In this document: positions 45,901 through 56,959 of the stretch, piece after piece
Layout: every line of letters begins with the position of its first letter
Position numbering within the stretch: position 1 is the stretch's first letter
Assembly: GCA_037693485.1 (NCBI GenBank)
Contig: CM075351.1
Span: forward strand, 102,566,001 to 102,630,000
Length of the DNA: 64,000 nucleotides
Reading direction: 5' to 3'
Source: Kitagawia praeruptora
Taxonomy: Eukaryota > Streptophyta > Magnoliopsida > Apiales > Apiaceae
Translations under genes and position numbers: made by a program
The notes under the pieces: model-generated
Databases searched by the model: none
Told to the model about the DNA's origin: nothing
Seen by the model: the letters and a program-made list of their open reading frames with translations, nothing else

Positions 45901-47344
45901 GGGTTTCTGTTATGAGCAAGGAGAACAGATGCTCATTTACGAGTTTATCTCTAATGGTACATTAAAGCAAAGTCTTTCAGGTACTTCATAAATTGTGGTG
46001 AGGAGCTCAATCATGATCAAGAACAGTCGGTAGTATTTTTCCTCCTAAAATAAACTAATTTTTAAGTTTTTCAATGATATCAACCATAAAATTCACCATG
46101 TCGCTGATGCTGACTCGAGAAACCTTCACATTCGTTTAGGATGAAATATTTTATATATGTACATTTCTTGTCAACTTAAAACTTGATGAATGTAGGGTAT
46201 TTTGTGAATAACAATAAATTCTACATATGAAAGTGAATCCCTGCAAGTGTATTAAGTATTTAAAATGATGTTGTGACCTTAATGATTGTAATGCAGCGCG
46301 GAATCTACAGCTTTGGCAAATAGTTGGACGATAGACAATAGATACTCCTAAAGTAGCATATGAAACTAAGATCTTTATTTTACATGTGTTTTTCAAAGAA
46401 TTATAGACATATTTAGCAAAAAAAAACAACTCTAGACATGCTTTGTACAGGGGAATCAGCAGTCAGGCTGGACTGGATGAGGAGGATTAAAGTAGCACTC
46501 GATTCAGCCAGAGGCCTGGCATACATGCATGAGCAGGCCAATCCTTCGATCATACATCGAGACATCAAGTCAACCAACATTTTGTTGGATGATCGTTTGA
46601 ATGCAAAGGTTGCTGACTTTGGAATATCTAAACCTGTGAGAGATACTGCAAAGGAATATATTACTACACAAGTTAAAGGGACAAGGGTTAGAATTTTAAC
46701 CTGCAATCTCATTATAAGAGTACATGAATCTCAATGAATCAGTAATTCAAAATAATGTATATTTACATTTCCTGAATTTGTGTACTACAACTATATGTTG
46801 GTTCTATACGATTTTAACAACAATATTTTGTTGTCTTAAAGATTGATATAGGGTTCATACTGGATGCAAATTATATTTCTCAATGCAGGGGTATATGGAT
46901 CCTGAATATCACGGGACTGAACAGTTAACTAAGAAAAGTGACGTATACAGCTTTGGAATTGTGATGTTGGAGTTGTTAACTGCAAGAGCTCCAATTCAGC
47001 AAAGGAAGCACATTGCAAGAGAAGTTAGGGAAGCCCTCGGAAACATTCAAGATATTCTAGATGTAAATCTAGGTTCAGCCTCAACACTTGTTGGATTGCA
47101 AAAGTATGTCAACTTGGCAATGAAGTGTGTCAAAGATACAGGAGCTGAAAGGCCTACAATGAGTAAGGTAGTGCAAGAGATCGAGAACATCATGCAGCTA
47201 GCAACTCCAAACCTTGACACTGAATTTTATTCGACTTCATCAGGTTACGAGAGGAGTCTTGACAAGGATCCCTACCATACTTTCGACAATAATGGTTATG
47301 ATGGTAGCAGAGCTTCTGTATCTTTTGAGACAGAGCTCAGGTGA
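39901..47344 (+). CDS. LRR receptor-like kinase, subfamily VIII-1 (HPCA1 / At5g49770 group), with a premature stop
   Basis: A plasma-membrane receptor kinase of the family that includes the Arabidopsis peroxide sensor HPCA1. Exons with GT-AG borders in phase: 39901-39982 (signal peptide), 40553-40673 (N-cap, AVLNALKSSWKKLPPNW), LRR exons 40769-40840, 41006-41080, 41172-~41220, 41541-41702, 41795-41869, 42834-42905, 42997-43068, 43150-43218, 43356-43430, 43900-43971, 44121-44252, then 44359-44834 (Cys-rich stalk), 44990-45133 (transmembrane LVVGATVSSLLFILLICAGL), 45214-45347, 45761-45980, 46451-46686, 46889-47344 (kinase). The kinase keeps GCGGYGKV, VAIK, HRDIKSTN, DFG and DPEY. Two faults: a TAG at 41805-41807 where the LRR HxGKNQLSG pattern expects Lys, and exon 41172-~41220 lacking the second half of its LRR and a clear donor. 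It may be a recent pseudogene or an allele; the intact 3' half could express a kinase without receptor. Confidence 0.88.
39967..40094. repeat. 64-bp tandem duplication over the exon 1 splice donor
   Basis: The end of exon 1, its GTAAGT donor and the next bases are repeated at an offset of 64. Using the second donor (about 40047) would add 64 bases and shift the frame. Confidence 0.9.
41237..41384. repeat. 74-bp tandem duplication beside the damaged LRR exon
   Basis: 41237-41310 and 41311-41384 are nearly the same. They start just after the point where the LRR exon (from 41172) loses similarity to its family. Confidence 0.9.
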
Positions 47345-47533
47345 TATTGTTGTCCTACATCAAGAACTCGAAATTCAGAAGTATTGAAATCTCTCTACGT
47401 GGTTTGCAGAAAGTTTACTAATGATTATACCTTGTACTAAAACAAGGTGTGATTGTGTAATGTTTTTCTGAATGAACAGAGTAATATGGTTTATGTGTCC
47501 TACTTCCAACCCCTTCAGTGTGTCCACGTACCT

Positions 47534-48050
47534 TGTTGAATATAGCTGTCATACCACCATCCACCAGTTGTCATTCTGTTGGTTATGATTAGTAGTATAT
47601 ATTCAGTTCTTTAGTTAGTTAGAAACTTAACTTTCTCACTAAGTATTCACAATACAAACGAAAACGAAACTTTATTCGGTTATAATACCACTCAAAGTGG
47701 TGTCTGAGAAGGGTAGATGTACGCAGACCATGCCCCTATACAATAGGGATGCTGTTTCCGAAGGACCCCTGGCCAAATACAAATACAAAGAAAGGAAACT
47801 AGTACAAACTAAACTCACACACACCCAGGGGTCGAACCCTTGACCTCCTACAAAGAAGACAAAGGTTCAACCCACTGCACCAACATGTTGTTGGCACTAA
47901 GTATTCACAATGTAAACTCTAAATCATTTCTGTTATTAGCTCCATTGTTGAGCACATGTAAATACAATATTACCAATGAAAGTTCAGTTTACTTTGCTAC
48001 GTTCTTCTCTGTTTACTTGTTGATTCCGCTGCATATTACGAAAATTAACA
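47534..48050 (+). repeat. 5' LTR of the non-coding LTR element, split by a SINE
   Basis: About 259 bp once the SINE and its duplication are removed. The 3' LTR (276 bp) has an extra 17-bp tandem copy of GTTTACTTGTTGATTCC, which accounts for the length difference. Confidence 0.88.
47654..47894 (-). mobile_element. SINE in the 5' LTR (241 bp)
   Basis: Exact 17-bp duplication CACTAAGTATTCACAAT (47637-47653, 47895-47911). On the minus strand, box-A-like TTGGTGCAGTGGG lies near the start and box B GGTTCGACC about 40 bases on. The 3' part has GGTCTGCGTACATCTACCC and CAGACACCAC, typical of a widespread plant SINE group. Confidence 0.88.
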
Positions 48051-48062
48051 TGGTATCAGAGC
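48051..48062 (+). promoter_or_regulatory. Primer-binding site (initiator Met tRNA)
   Basis: TGGTATCAGAGC directly follows the 5' LTR end ATTAACA. Confidence 0.9.
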
Positions 48063-49487
48063 ATCCGGTGACGATTCTTTATCGGTTTGTTCGTAAATTC
48101 TGCAATTTCTGTGTTGTTATATAGGCGATGTGTTTAAGCTTTATCAGTGTTTGTTAATGGCGGATGCCGCGTATTTGTTGCTTTTTACGAAGCTTGTTTC
48201 TGATCGTTGAGAGCATGTCGTCGTCATCTCCAAGTCGATCTCTCTCGTGTTCTAAGTCTAAACATCATCTCTCCATAGGTGTATTCATCCAATCTCTCAT
48301 CTTTCTCTGTTTACTCTAGTTGTTCAGCTACAAATTCATATCTTATCTGTTTTACTCATCATCAAAAATTGTTCATATCTTAAGTGCTTTGATCGATACT
48401 TCTGTTGTTCTAGATCATAATTCAGTTATTTTGATCATCGATTCTTCTCTCCAAGAAATTTCTTGCACACAACGTGTTTGATAATTTTCCACACTGAGTT
48501 TTCTATGTTTTCGATTGTCATCGATCGTTTTTTGATCGAATTATAATCATTTTATTCATGAGATTTCTGTTTAGCAAAATTCTGGTGTATTTGTGTTGGA
48601 GAGGCAGTTATTGTTTGGTGCACAGAAGGTGTTTGATACTTTGCCTGACTGAAATTTCAGTTTGAGATTTGGTTATGTGTTGTCGATATTTGATGATTGT
48701 GGCTTTCTTCAACGATTTGTTCGATTTATGATGCGATTTGTGATTTGGCTTGTCTCCTTTGTGAGCTAGCAATCAATTTAAAACTCGTTTGTGAGTTCTC
48801 AGTTTTAATCCTTGTGGATTCCTAATCATCATTCACTTTGTGATTGATTTCTTTTCCTAAAACTCCTTAGTGAGTTCTGATTCTAAAGCTCCTTGGTGAG
48901 TTCTAAGCCTACTTTGTAGGTTTTGATCGTTTCAAAGCCTCTTTGTAGGTGCTAAACCTTTTCTGATTTGGACGTTCGAGTTCATGTTATGACTCTACGA
49001 GGTCATATTTTCTGATTTGGTGATACATTTTGTTCTGAGATTAAATCCTTGTGGATTTCTAAAATCTTAACTCTTTCGTGAGTTCTAAATTCTGTTGCTG
49101 TCAACAAGAAGTTGTTGTGTTACTTTTGTCAAGAATTGTTTTGTTGCTGCTTCTGGTAAATGGCTGCTTTTGGTCAATGGCTGCTTTGTGCCCGGTGCAT
49201 CAGATTCCTTGCTACTGAGAGCTATCACTTGCCTCACTCTTACCTGCCTTTATTGCTTGCCTTGGTTTTGTCATCATGCCTTATTTCTGTAGCCTTCAAG
49301 TTGTTGATGTCTGCCTGTCTCCAGCTGTGATCTCTGGACTGCTGCTCATTTTGTCATATTGTTTGCCGTATTGGCTTTGTTGCTGCTCCTGGTGTTCCCT
49401 GCATCAAAGTGTTATTGCTGCATCAAAGAGTTTTCAAGTTTAAAGTTGAAGGTTTACAGATTCTTCCAACCTCCAACTTGAGGGGGA

Positions 49488-49763
49488 TGTTAAATATAGC
49501 TGTCATACCACCATCCACCAGCTGTCATTCTGTTGGTTATGATTAGTAGTATATATTTAGTTGTTTAGTTAGTTAAAAACTTAACTTTCTCACTAAGTCT
49601 TCACAATGTAAATTCTAAATCATTTCTGTTATTAGCTCCATTGTTGAGCATATGTAAATACAGTATTATCAATGAAAGTTCAGTTTACTTTGCTACGTTC
49701 TTCTCTGTTTACTTGTTGATTCCGTTTACTTGTTGATTCCGCTGCATATTCCAAAAATTAACA
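49488..49763 (+). repeat. 3' LTR of the non-coding LTR element
   Basis: TGTTAAATATAGC to AATTAACA; similar to the 5' LTR with scattered changes, so not very young. Confidence 0.9.
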
Positions 49764-49768
49764 TACCT

Positions 49769-50360
49769 TGTATTTATAATGGATTAAGAAATCCTTATAG
49801 ATTAGATTTCTTGTTGGCAACCCCAAAACCTGTAAAGCAAGCAGGTAGGATGGGTAAAATCCTGCTTATAAGAGTTCACACTATGAAACCTAGTCACAAA
49901 GGTCCCAAGGCTCTGTTGCCCCCAAAAACCGTGACTTACTCCAAAATGCTTGAACGATTCCTCCCTCTCCTGGCCTGCCCCGATAAGGATAATCCACCAT
50001 ACTACAAAAATTCCCCGATGAAAATAACCCATTAGAATACATAACCAATCTTGAAAACGTATAAGATCAATGTGTCCTTGATAGTCACATTTTCCACTCT
50101 CCACACCAGCAAAACATGAATACAATACAATACCTTTTTAAATTATTATAGGGGACTTTTAAACTCTTATATTTGTTCTTGAATTTGAGTGTAGTTATTT
50201 ATCTTTCATATATATACTAATATTTATTATTGATCAACGAAACCAGAACTCACGTCATCTATACTATCTATGTTACTAGCTAGCTTCTAACTCGTGCAAC
50301 GTCTTTTCTAATATTCTAATATCTATAATTATATATATTTTATAAAATTTATATGTTATT
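49769..50360. other. Intergenic, with a fragment like the Tat LTR
   Basis: Around 49883-49935 the text CTATGAAACCTAGTCACAAA and then GGCTC resembles 14227-14262 in the LTR of the palindrome-bearing element (CTATGAGGCCTAACCACAAA). Probably an old LTR remnant. The rest shows nothing. Confidence 0.4.
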
Positions 50361-50364
50361 AATT

Positions 50365-50396
<32 letters not shown>

Positions 50397-50417
50397 AATA
50401 AATAAATATATATATAT
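50361..50417. repeat. (TA)n microsatellite
   Basis: Interrupted TA run next to the left end of an inverted-repeat element. Confidence 0.9.
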
Positions 50418-51659
50418 AGGGTCTTGCTCAGGTGAGAACCACCACTTATGGTGAGATATGAGATATAATCTCATCCACTCATTTAAATACATTATATTCA
50501 TCTTTTACCATTCATTTAATATTTTAACATTTCAATAGTTTATATTTGGGATTTCATTATCTTCTTTCTAATTCAACCACCCACCACCACCGGCAACCAC
50601 CACCATCTCCGGCGATCACTTGAAAATCACCACCGGCAAACATTAAATCACCATCGTCAAATCAGAAATCACCACCAGGAATACAAAAATCACCACTCCG
50701 ATCACCTGGAAAACAAAAAATCACCACCAAAAAATGAAAAATCACCACCGAAAAATGAAAAACAAAGCCCGAAAATCACCACAAATTCACTGCGTCATCT
50801 CCTTCACCAACCACCACTGCCTATCTTCATCTTCTTCTCCGACGAGCCACCGCTCGGAAAAATCAATGTTTGTCTCCCTCACTACACACACACACGCACA
50901 AACACACACTCACTATCTCCCTCTCTCTCATTTGCACCTTCTAATTCCTCTTTTCCCTCTTCCTCCAATCGTTCACCACCGTCTCATTTTTCTGGTATCT
51001 CGCCGACATACAAACACACACACACACACATATACACACTTAATCATACGGAATCACTCCTATCGACGCACTCAATCTCCCTCACCCTCTTTTTCTCACA
51101 TTCCTCCACTATAGCGCCGCCTCCGACCTCCGCCACGGGTGACCCAACTGCCATGGTGGTTCTCGGTGCTCTGGTCATCATCCAACCACAAAACTTATAT
51201 GAAAATACTCCTTTCATCCTCCTCTATCTAACCATATCATCAATTTTAATTACACAATCCCGGATTCAAAATCCCCAATTCAATAGTAAACCCTAATTAT
51301 CCTATCTTTTCAATTGGGTCTAAATTAAACCCAAATCCAGGTGATAGTGAGTCGTGTTGTGAATGGGTGTGAGTTTTGGTGTTGAAGCAGGTGGTGATTT
51401 TGTGTTTTCCGGTGGTGATTTTGTGTTTTTCGGTGGTGATTAATGGTGGCGGCGGTGGCAGCATGGTTGAAGGGCAGGGGGTGGGTGGGGGGGCTAAGGG
51501 TGGTGCATGGTATTTGTGTGTACAGTGTGTAGTGTGTGTCATGTATGTGTATATGTATTAGTTTAATTTGTATGGCTAGGATTTAAATCTGTTTAAAAAT
51601 TGTGGGGCTGAGATTAGATCTCAGTTCTCACAATAATAAGGGGTTCTCACCTGAGCAAA

Positions 51660-51664
<5 letters not shown>
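50418..51664. mobile_element. Inverted-repeat element inside a TA microsatellite (1.25 kb)
   Basis: Ends AGGGTCTTGCTCAGGTGAGA and, inverted, AGGGTTTTGCTCAGGTGAGA, each abutting a TA run (left to 50417, right from 51665). Inside are CCACCA-rich and CACACA-rich stretches on the left and TGGTGATTTTGTGTTTTCCGG repeats on the right. No transposase. Confidence 0.8.

Positions 51665-51722
<58 letters not shown>
51665..51722. repeat. (TA)n microsatellite
   Basis: About 28 TA units between two inverted-repeat elements. Confidence 0.95.
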
Positions 51723-51725
<3 letters not shown>

Positions 51726-51731
51726 GGAGTA

Positions 51732-52657
51732 GGGATCTAGAGAAAACCCCTTTAAAAGGAGAACTTAGAAAACTAAATTAAAATATAGCACAAATGGTAT
51801 TCAAACTGATCGTTGGGAGATGGAGAAAAATGTGGTGAAATTAGATTTTAAAAAAATATCACCGATTGACGGGAAAAATCAAATTAAAAACGGAGGGGAT
51901 TAGGTGGGATTGTGTGTGTGAGGGTGTATTTGATTAGTGTGTGGGTGCCCCTGGCGGGGCCATTGATTATATTACATCCAATGGTTAGGATTAGTACCAT
52001 AGTTTTCTTCAAAAAAAGAGTTCTCTTTTGATCATTTGCCTATATTATGTATATATATAATCACCAGATTTTTGGCGGAAAAATTTGCCAAATCACCATT
52101 TTTTGGCGGGAAAATTTTAAAATTCAAAATTTGTTTTTTACTAAGTCTGGCGGCCTATTTTTTTAAAAATCGGGGCCCCATTTTTTAAAAAATCAGGATT
52201 AGTTAGGGTTTATGGTTGTTTACCCAAAACCCTAAGTCCGTATACGGTTTATTCGGCATTCTGAATATTTCTAAAATCCAAAATAGAACTATTGAACCTT
52301 AAAGGTCAACTGTTGTGTTTAGGGAAAACGATAATCTAAGTGATTTGTGGATCACCATTTTTTGGCGGGAAAACCTTCCAAATCACCATTTCTTTGGAAA
52401 AAAAAACGTGTCCAAAAAAGTATTTTTAATTTCTTTTGCGGGATTTTTTTTTTGGTGGGAAAAAATTTTGGCGGGAAAATTTCTGGCATGTCAGCATGCT
52501 GATGTCAACAGTGACGTCATCATGCTGATGTAAGCACTGGCTTGATTTTTTATTTTTTTTATTAATTTTAACAATTTGGTGATTCTGCTGAATTTTGGTG
52601 ATATGTTTTGGGGACTAAGTTCTCATTTTAAGAGGGGTTCTCATTTGAGCACTTGCC
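51732..52657. mobile_element. One or two MITEs bounded by TA repeats
   Basis: The left end GGGATCTAGAGAAAACCCCT pairs with an inverted end GAGTTCTCTTTTGATCATTTGCC at about 52017-52040, and also with a later one, AGAGGGGTTCTCATTTGAGC...GCC to 52657. Both right ends meet TA repeats. Either a 309-bp MITE lies next to a relative, or a 0.93-kb element holds a shorter one. Confidence 0.55.
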
Positions 52658-52672
52658 TATATGTATATATAT

Positions 52673-52871
52673 GAGAAAAATGGACCTGAGGTTGTCCTCA
52701 GGGTCCTCTCCTAAGGTTATAACAATTTCTACTTATAAAGTAAGGGCCCCGTAGGGGCATTTTTGTAATTACAATTTTTTTTCCCAGTGATTTACATAAA
52801 TACCCTCCCATTTGTATTGTAATTGTTTTAACCTCAAGTTCCTCTCCTGAGGTCATCCTCAGGCAATTGAA

Positions 52872-52875
<4 letters not shown>
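52673..52875. mobile_element. MITE bounded by TA repeats (about 203 bp)
   Basis: The left end (GGACCTGAGGTTGTCCTCAG) and right end (CCTGAGGTCATCCTCAGG) form inverted arms; each arm is itself partly palindromic (CCTGAGG...CCTCAGG). TA runs flank both sides. Confidence 0.65.

Positions 52876-52926
<51 letters not shown>
52876..52926. repeat. (TA)n microsatellite
   Basis: About 25 TA units. Confidence 0.95.
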
Positions 52927-52929
<3 letters not shown>

Positions 52930-53603
52930 TTTACACGTTTAATTTAATATTTGTACTCTATCTTAAATTCTTAAAATTTGATTTGGACGATTTTACAACC
53001 CACGTGAAATTAACAAAATAATCTTTAATTTAGTAATTATTTAACAATTATTTTCCAATTAAAACTATGTAGAAATAAAAGAGAGAAGAAATTGACGATT
53101 TGTTATGTTAGAAATTTTGTTCGATTTACGAAATTTACTTATATTTCGTTTTGATTTCAAAATACTCTTTTTATTATTTGAAGATAGTTCTACTAAAAAC
53201 CAAATATAGTTTTAATAATAAATGTAAGAGTGATTTTGTCCAAAATTTTGGTAGTCGGTAGTCTGTCTTCAGTACTACAAAATAAATAAGAACCGTTAGA
53301 TCATAAAATAAATAGTTGAAAAATGATGGATGTAGCATAAAAATATTTTATTTTTTAATATGTAAACTAAAAAATGTATTTTTATTGAAATACAAAAAAA
53401 ATCTATATCAATGATTTAAATCATATAATTTGGTTTTCAACAATGAATAGGATTATCAATATATGTCATCTACATTTAATAGGATTAATGTAAAAATTCG
53501 TAATTATATTTTCTCTTAATATTCTGACTGTTTCTATTTCGATAATACTCACTCTGTCCCAAATTATGTGAATGAGTTTGACTTTCACGGAGATTAAGAA
53601 AAG

Positions 53604-54841
53604 TAGGGGTGTGCATTCGGTTAACCGAAATCGAAACCGAAATTTATTTCGGTTAACCGAAACCGAATTACACGGAAAATCTCTACCGAAAACCGAGCCG
53701 AACTTATTTCGGTTTTTAACCGAAACCGAACTTATTTTTTCGGTTTTAACCGAAAACCGAAATTAAAAACCGAATTGTCATAAAAGTTAATGAAAATTGC
53801 AGAAAAATAGAAGAATTTTATTCTCGGTGGAAGTGTTCGAAGAGGAGGATGAAGCAATTGAGGTGTGATTAGAAACCCTAGGTGAAAAGTGAGAGTGATT
53901 AGAGATGTTAGTAGAGGGAATCGATGAAACGACAACGTTTGGTTCGTCTTTTCTCATTCTGACGGCGATTAAGTCGGAGTTTGCGCTTGATGCGTTGATG
54001 AACGGAAGAGTCTAGAAACGACATCGGTTTGTATGTATAGGTGTGTGTATAGGTTGAGGATGATCGAAGGAAGGTGAGTTAAGGTTTCAACACTGCTGGT
54101 TCTTCCCCAGTCTGGCCAAGGTTGGTATAGTATCACATTCATACAAAGGATACACATGAGTAGCTGACATATACCAGAGAGTATACTATTATTATTTGGA
54201 ATTAAAGCAAAAGCATTTTCAATTTTTTAAAATATACCGTATTGTTTATTAAATTACAAAAAAAGTTATCAACGTATTAAAATACTCATGCGCATGATAC
54301 TTTCATTGGAAGACCGAATCTTCAACCTCTACTTTAGTATTTTTCTAATAAACTAATTATGTGAAGTATACCAGTGAGCTGCAGCACTACTGGCACCACA
54401 AATATATTACTCCCTCCGTCCCTAAATATCATTCCTGTTTTGATTGGACACGTTTGCCAACGCGTACTTTTGATCGTTAATATCTTCAATTTCGTAGTAG
54501 TTTTAGATATAAAAACTTCACTGTATTAAAGTACTCATAAATACGAATCCAACAAGATCACTCATGACTATATTTGATCTTATAGATTAAACGTAAATTA
54601 GTAATTTGTCTCATGTTATGAACAATCCCGACATTTCAAATAAGAAAAGTGAAATGAGACAGAGGGAGTAGTAAACAATTCGGGTTTTTTCGGTTTTTTT
54701 CGGTTAACCGGGGTAAAAAACCGAAAACCGAACTTTTCGAAATTTCACTACCGAAAACCGAACCGAATTATGCAAATCGGTTAACCGAACCGAATTTTTT
54801 CGGTTTTTTTTTCGGTTAACCGAACCGAATGCACACCCCTA
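53604..54841. mobile_element. hAT non-autonomous element (1238 bp)
   Basis: Perfect 19-bp ends TAGGGGTGTGCATTCGGTT and its complement; exact 8-bp duplication AAGAAAAG (53596-53603, 54842-54849). Subterminal DNA is packed with GGTTAACCGAAACCGAA units on both sides. No transposase gene remains. Confidence 0.93.
54410..54668. mobile_element. Stowaway MITE inside the hAT element (259 bp)
   Basis: Ends CTCCCTCCGTCCC and GACAGAGGGAG; TA on both sides (54408-54409, 54669-54670). It is the inverted relative of 58641-58908. Confidence 0.9.
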
Positions 54842-55216
54842 AAGAAAAGGTAGTAAAAAAATAGTAAAGTTAGATGAAAAGTGGGTAAAATGGTGGGATC
54901 TATTAATATTTAATAATAGATTTGAGATAGTGGAGAAAAGTAGTGGGTGTAATAGTGTTTATTTAATAAAAAATGAGTATAAAATAGATAAGTAGTGGGT
55001 GTAATAGTGAAAAATAGTGTTAAAAAATAGTAAGTATAACAGGTTCATTCTTTTTGGGACGTCCCAAAAAAGAATAAGGTTCACATAAAATGGGACGGAA
55101 TGGGTAATTGTTAAATCATCACTAAATTAAAGATAATTTTGTGAGTTTCGCGTGGTTCGTATAATCATCCAAATCTGATTTCTAGATCTCAAGATAGAGC
55201 CCAAATAGCAAATATG

Positions 55217-55812
55217 AATTTTTTAATATTAATAAATAAATAAAATTCAATTTTATCCTTCTTTAATTATATCCTTTTCATTTTATAAATTTTCTTTTTA
55301 AAATTCAATTCTAATACAAATTTTTTAATTATATCCTTTTTAGATTATAATTTTCAAGAGCATAACCGTGTGAGAAAAAAATCAAGAAGGAAAAAAAGTG
55401 CCCTCAAAATATAAAAATACATTGTTTTATACAATTTTTAAAAAAATAATCAAAACTAATTGTTATTTTTGTGAGTCACCATTGCCATCAATAATTATCG
55501 CATACTTGCTTTAATTTTCTCTTCATCTTGTTATTCCATTATTGTAGGTTGCTAAATTATCTTGTACACCGAGATTTCGGACATTTAGAATAAGACTTCA
55601 ATATCTTAAACAAAAAATTCATAAAATCCTGACAAAAAGAACAAACGAAATAAAAAGAATATAAGTCAATATATAAAAAGATTATATATGTACGTTATAA
55701 AAATAATAAAGGAAAGGAAAGTATATCCAATAATAAATTATGTTTGCATTTATATGTTAATAATATGTTTTATTGTTTCTTTACCCGATATTCAAGGTAA
55801 GACTATATTAAA
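55217..55812. other. AT-rich intergenic DNA
   Basis: No gene or element ends that I can support. Confidence 0.4.
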
Positions 55813-56874
55813 GGGGGTGGTATTGTATCATGAGTTTTAAATACTTTTAAAGACTTTAGAAGTTTAGGGGTATTCAATTAATACTTTTAAATACTCTTTA
55901 AAAATACAGGATTTTATAAAAGTCTTTAAAAGTTTAAGGTATTCAATTACAACTTTTAAAGAGTTGTTAAAAGTATCGTGTTATTCAAAAAGTCAATGAC
56001 TTTTAAGGAGAATGACTTTTAATGACTTTTAACAAAAATTATAACTACATCCCTTGAAAAAAAAAGTCATGAACTTTTTGATAAGATTTGACATGACTTC
56101 TAATAATTCTATTAAAATCATCTTGAATAAAATTGTTTCATTACTGTCAATAATTTCTTTAAAATTTCTACTGTCAATAATTTCAAACTTCTCTTTCTTC
56201 CTCTTCTTCCATCTCTTTTTCTTCCTCTTCTTGGTTTTCAATTTCCATATTTATATTCATTTTAATAAACAATAATATTGAGGGTGCGATCTTTTGCAAT
56301 TTTGTAAAACTAGATCATCTTTTGCAATTTTGTAAAACTAGATCATAACACACAAAGTAAAATAAGAATCCATCAAATATCATAGTAATTCATGGGCTTC
56401 TAAAAATTTTGTGCTTGCATAAATTCACATAAAACATCAATAAAATAGCTTTGTATCATAAAAATATTGATGACTAATGACATAGTTTTGCATCATCATT
56501 AGCTATGAATAGTGATAAATATATAATTCTCAGATAAAAATATGCAACAAATACTCAATTTAACAAGAAATATACCTTGTACTCAATTTTTTGGTGGCCG
56601 GATTAATTAGAGAACACACAATCGAAATTGTATTGCAATGAAAAAAGGTTAAAGGATTTCATAACATAGGCTAATATATGATCTTTGTAAACCACAAAAT
56701 CTATCAAAAAGTCTATGAAAGTTTTTAGAAGTCATTTCATTAGGAGTCATCAAAAGTATTTCGAAATTTTAATAACTCAACAATAATCATTAAAAATCGT
56801 TAAAAGTCTATAAAATCAATAAAAGTCATTATCCAAAAAATTGTCATTAAAAGTCATAATACAATACCACCCCC
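55813..56874. mobile_element. Terminal-inverted-repeat element, PIF/Harbinger-like (1.06 kb)
   Basis: Ends GGGGGTGGTATTGTATCATG and, inverted, GGGGGTGGTATTGTATTATG; TAA follows the right end and TAAA precedes the left, compatible with a 3-bp TAA target. Subterminal DNA repeats ACTTTTAA/AAAAGTCAT in opposite orders on each side. The middle has only a Lys-rich chance frame. Confidence 0.65.
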
Positions 56875-56959
56875 TAAGTTACACTTTCCATAAAAATAGC
56901 ATATATAAAACGTTATAAAATTACTTATGAGAAAATAAATCAAAATATGATAAAAGAAA

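Larger units (their letters stand above)
47534..49763 (+). mobile_element. Non-coding LTR element with initiator-Met primer site (LARD/TRIM-like, 2.2 kb)
   Basis: LTRs 47534-48050 (with a SINE inside) and 49488-49763 begin TGTT(G/A)AATATAGCTGTC and end AATTAACA. Exact 5-bp duplication TACCT (47529-47533, 49764-49768). Primer site TGGTATCAGAGC at 48051-48062, as in copia elements. Polypurine tract TTGAGGGGGA before 49488. The inside (48063-49475) has no gag or pol; it is T-rich with recurring CTTNGTGAGTTCT units (48780-49090). Confidence 0.9.
53548..55104. mobile_element. Stowaway-type MITE, split by a hAT element
   Basis: Ends CTCACTCTGTCCCAAATTAT and, inverted, CCCATTCCGTCCCATTTTAT; TA on both sides (53546-53547, 55105-55106). 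Without the hAT insert and one duplication copy it is about 311 bp. Confidence 0.85.
52949..55216. repeat. Inverted-repeat pair enclosing the nested stack
   Basis: 52949-53045 and 55113-55216 are inverted matches of about 100 bp (for example GATTTGGACGATTTTAC against the complement of ATAATCATCCAAATC; TCTTTAATTTAGT is shared exactly). They probably mark an old terminal-inverted-repeat element of about 2.3 kb (0.7 kb before later insertions). Confidence 0.6.

Noticed and set aside
47820..47850. tRNA gene
   Set aside because: The GGTTCGACC box B belongs to a SINE; no cloverleaf or acceptor stem can be formed around it.
49095..49292. 65-codon Cys/Leu-rich frame in the non-coding LTR element
   Set aside because: No similarity that I recognise, no conserved start context, and the region is low-complexity T-rich sequence.
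50734..51114. 126-codon His/Ser/Thr-rich frame
   Set aside because: Built from CCACCA and CACACA simple repeats inside an inverted-repeat element.
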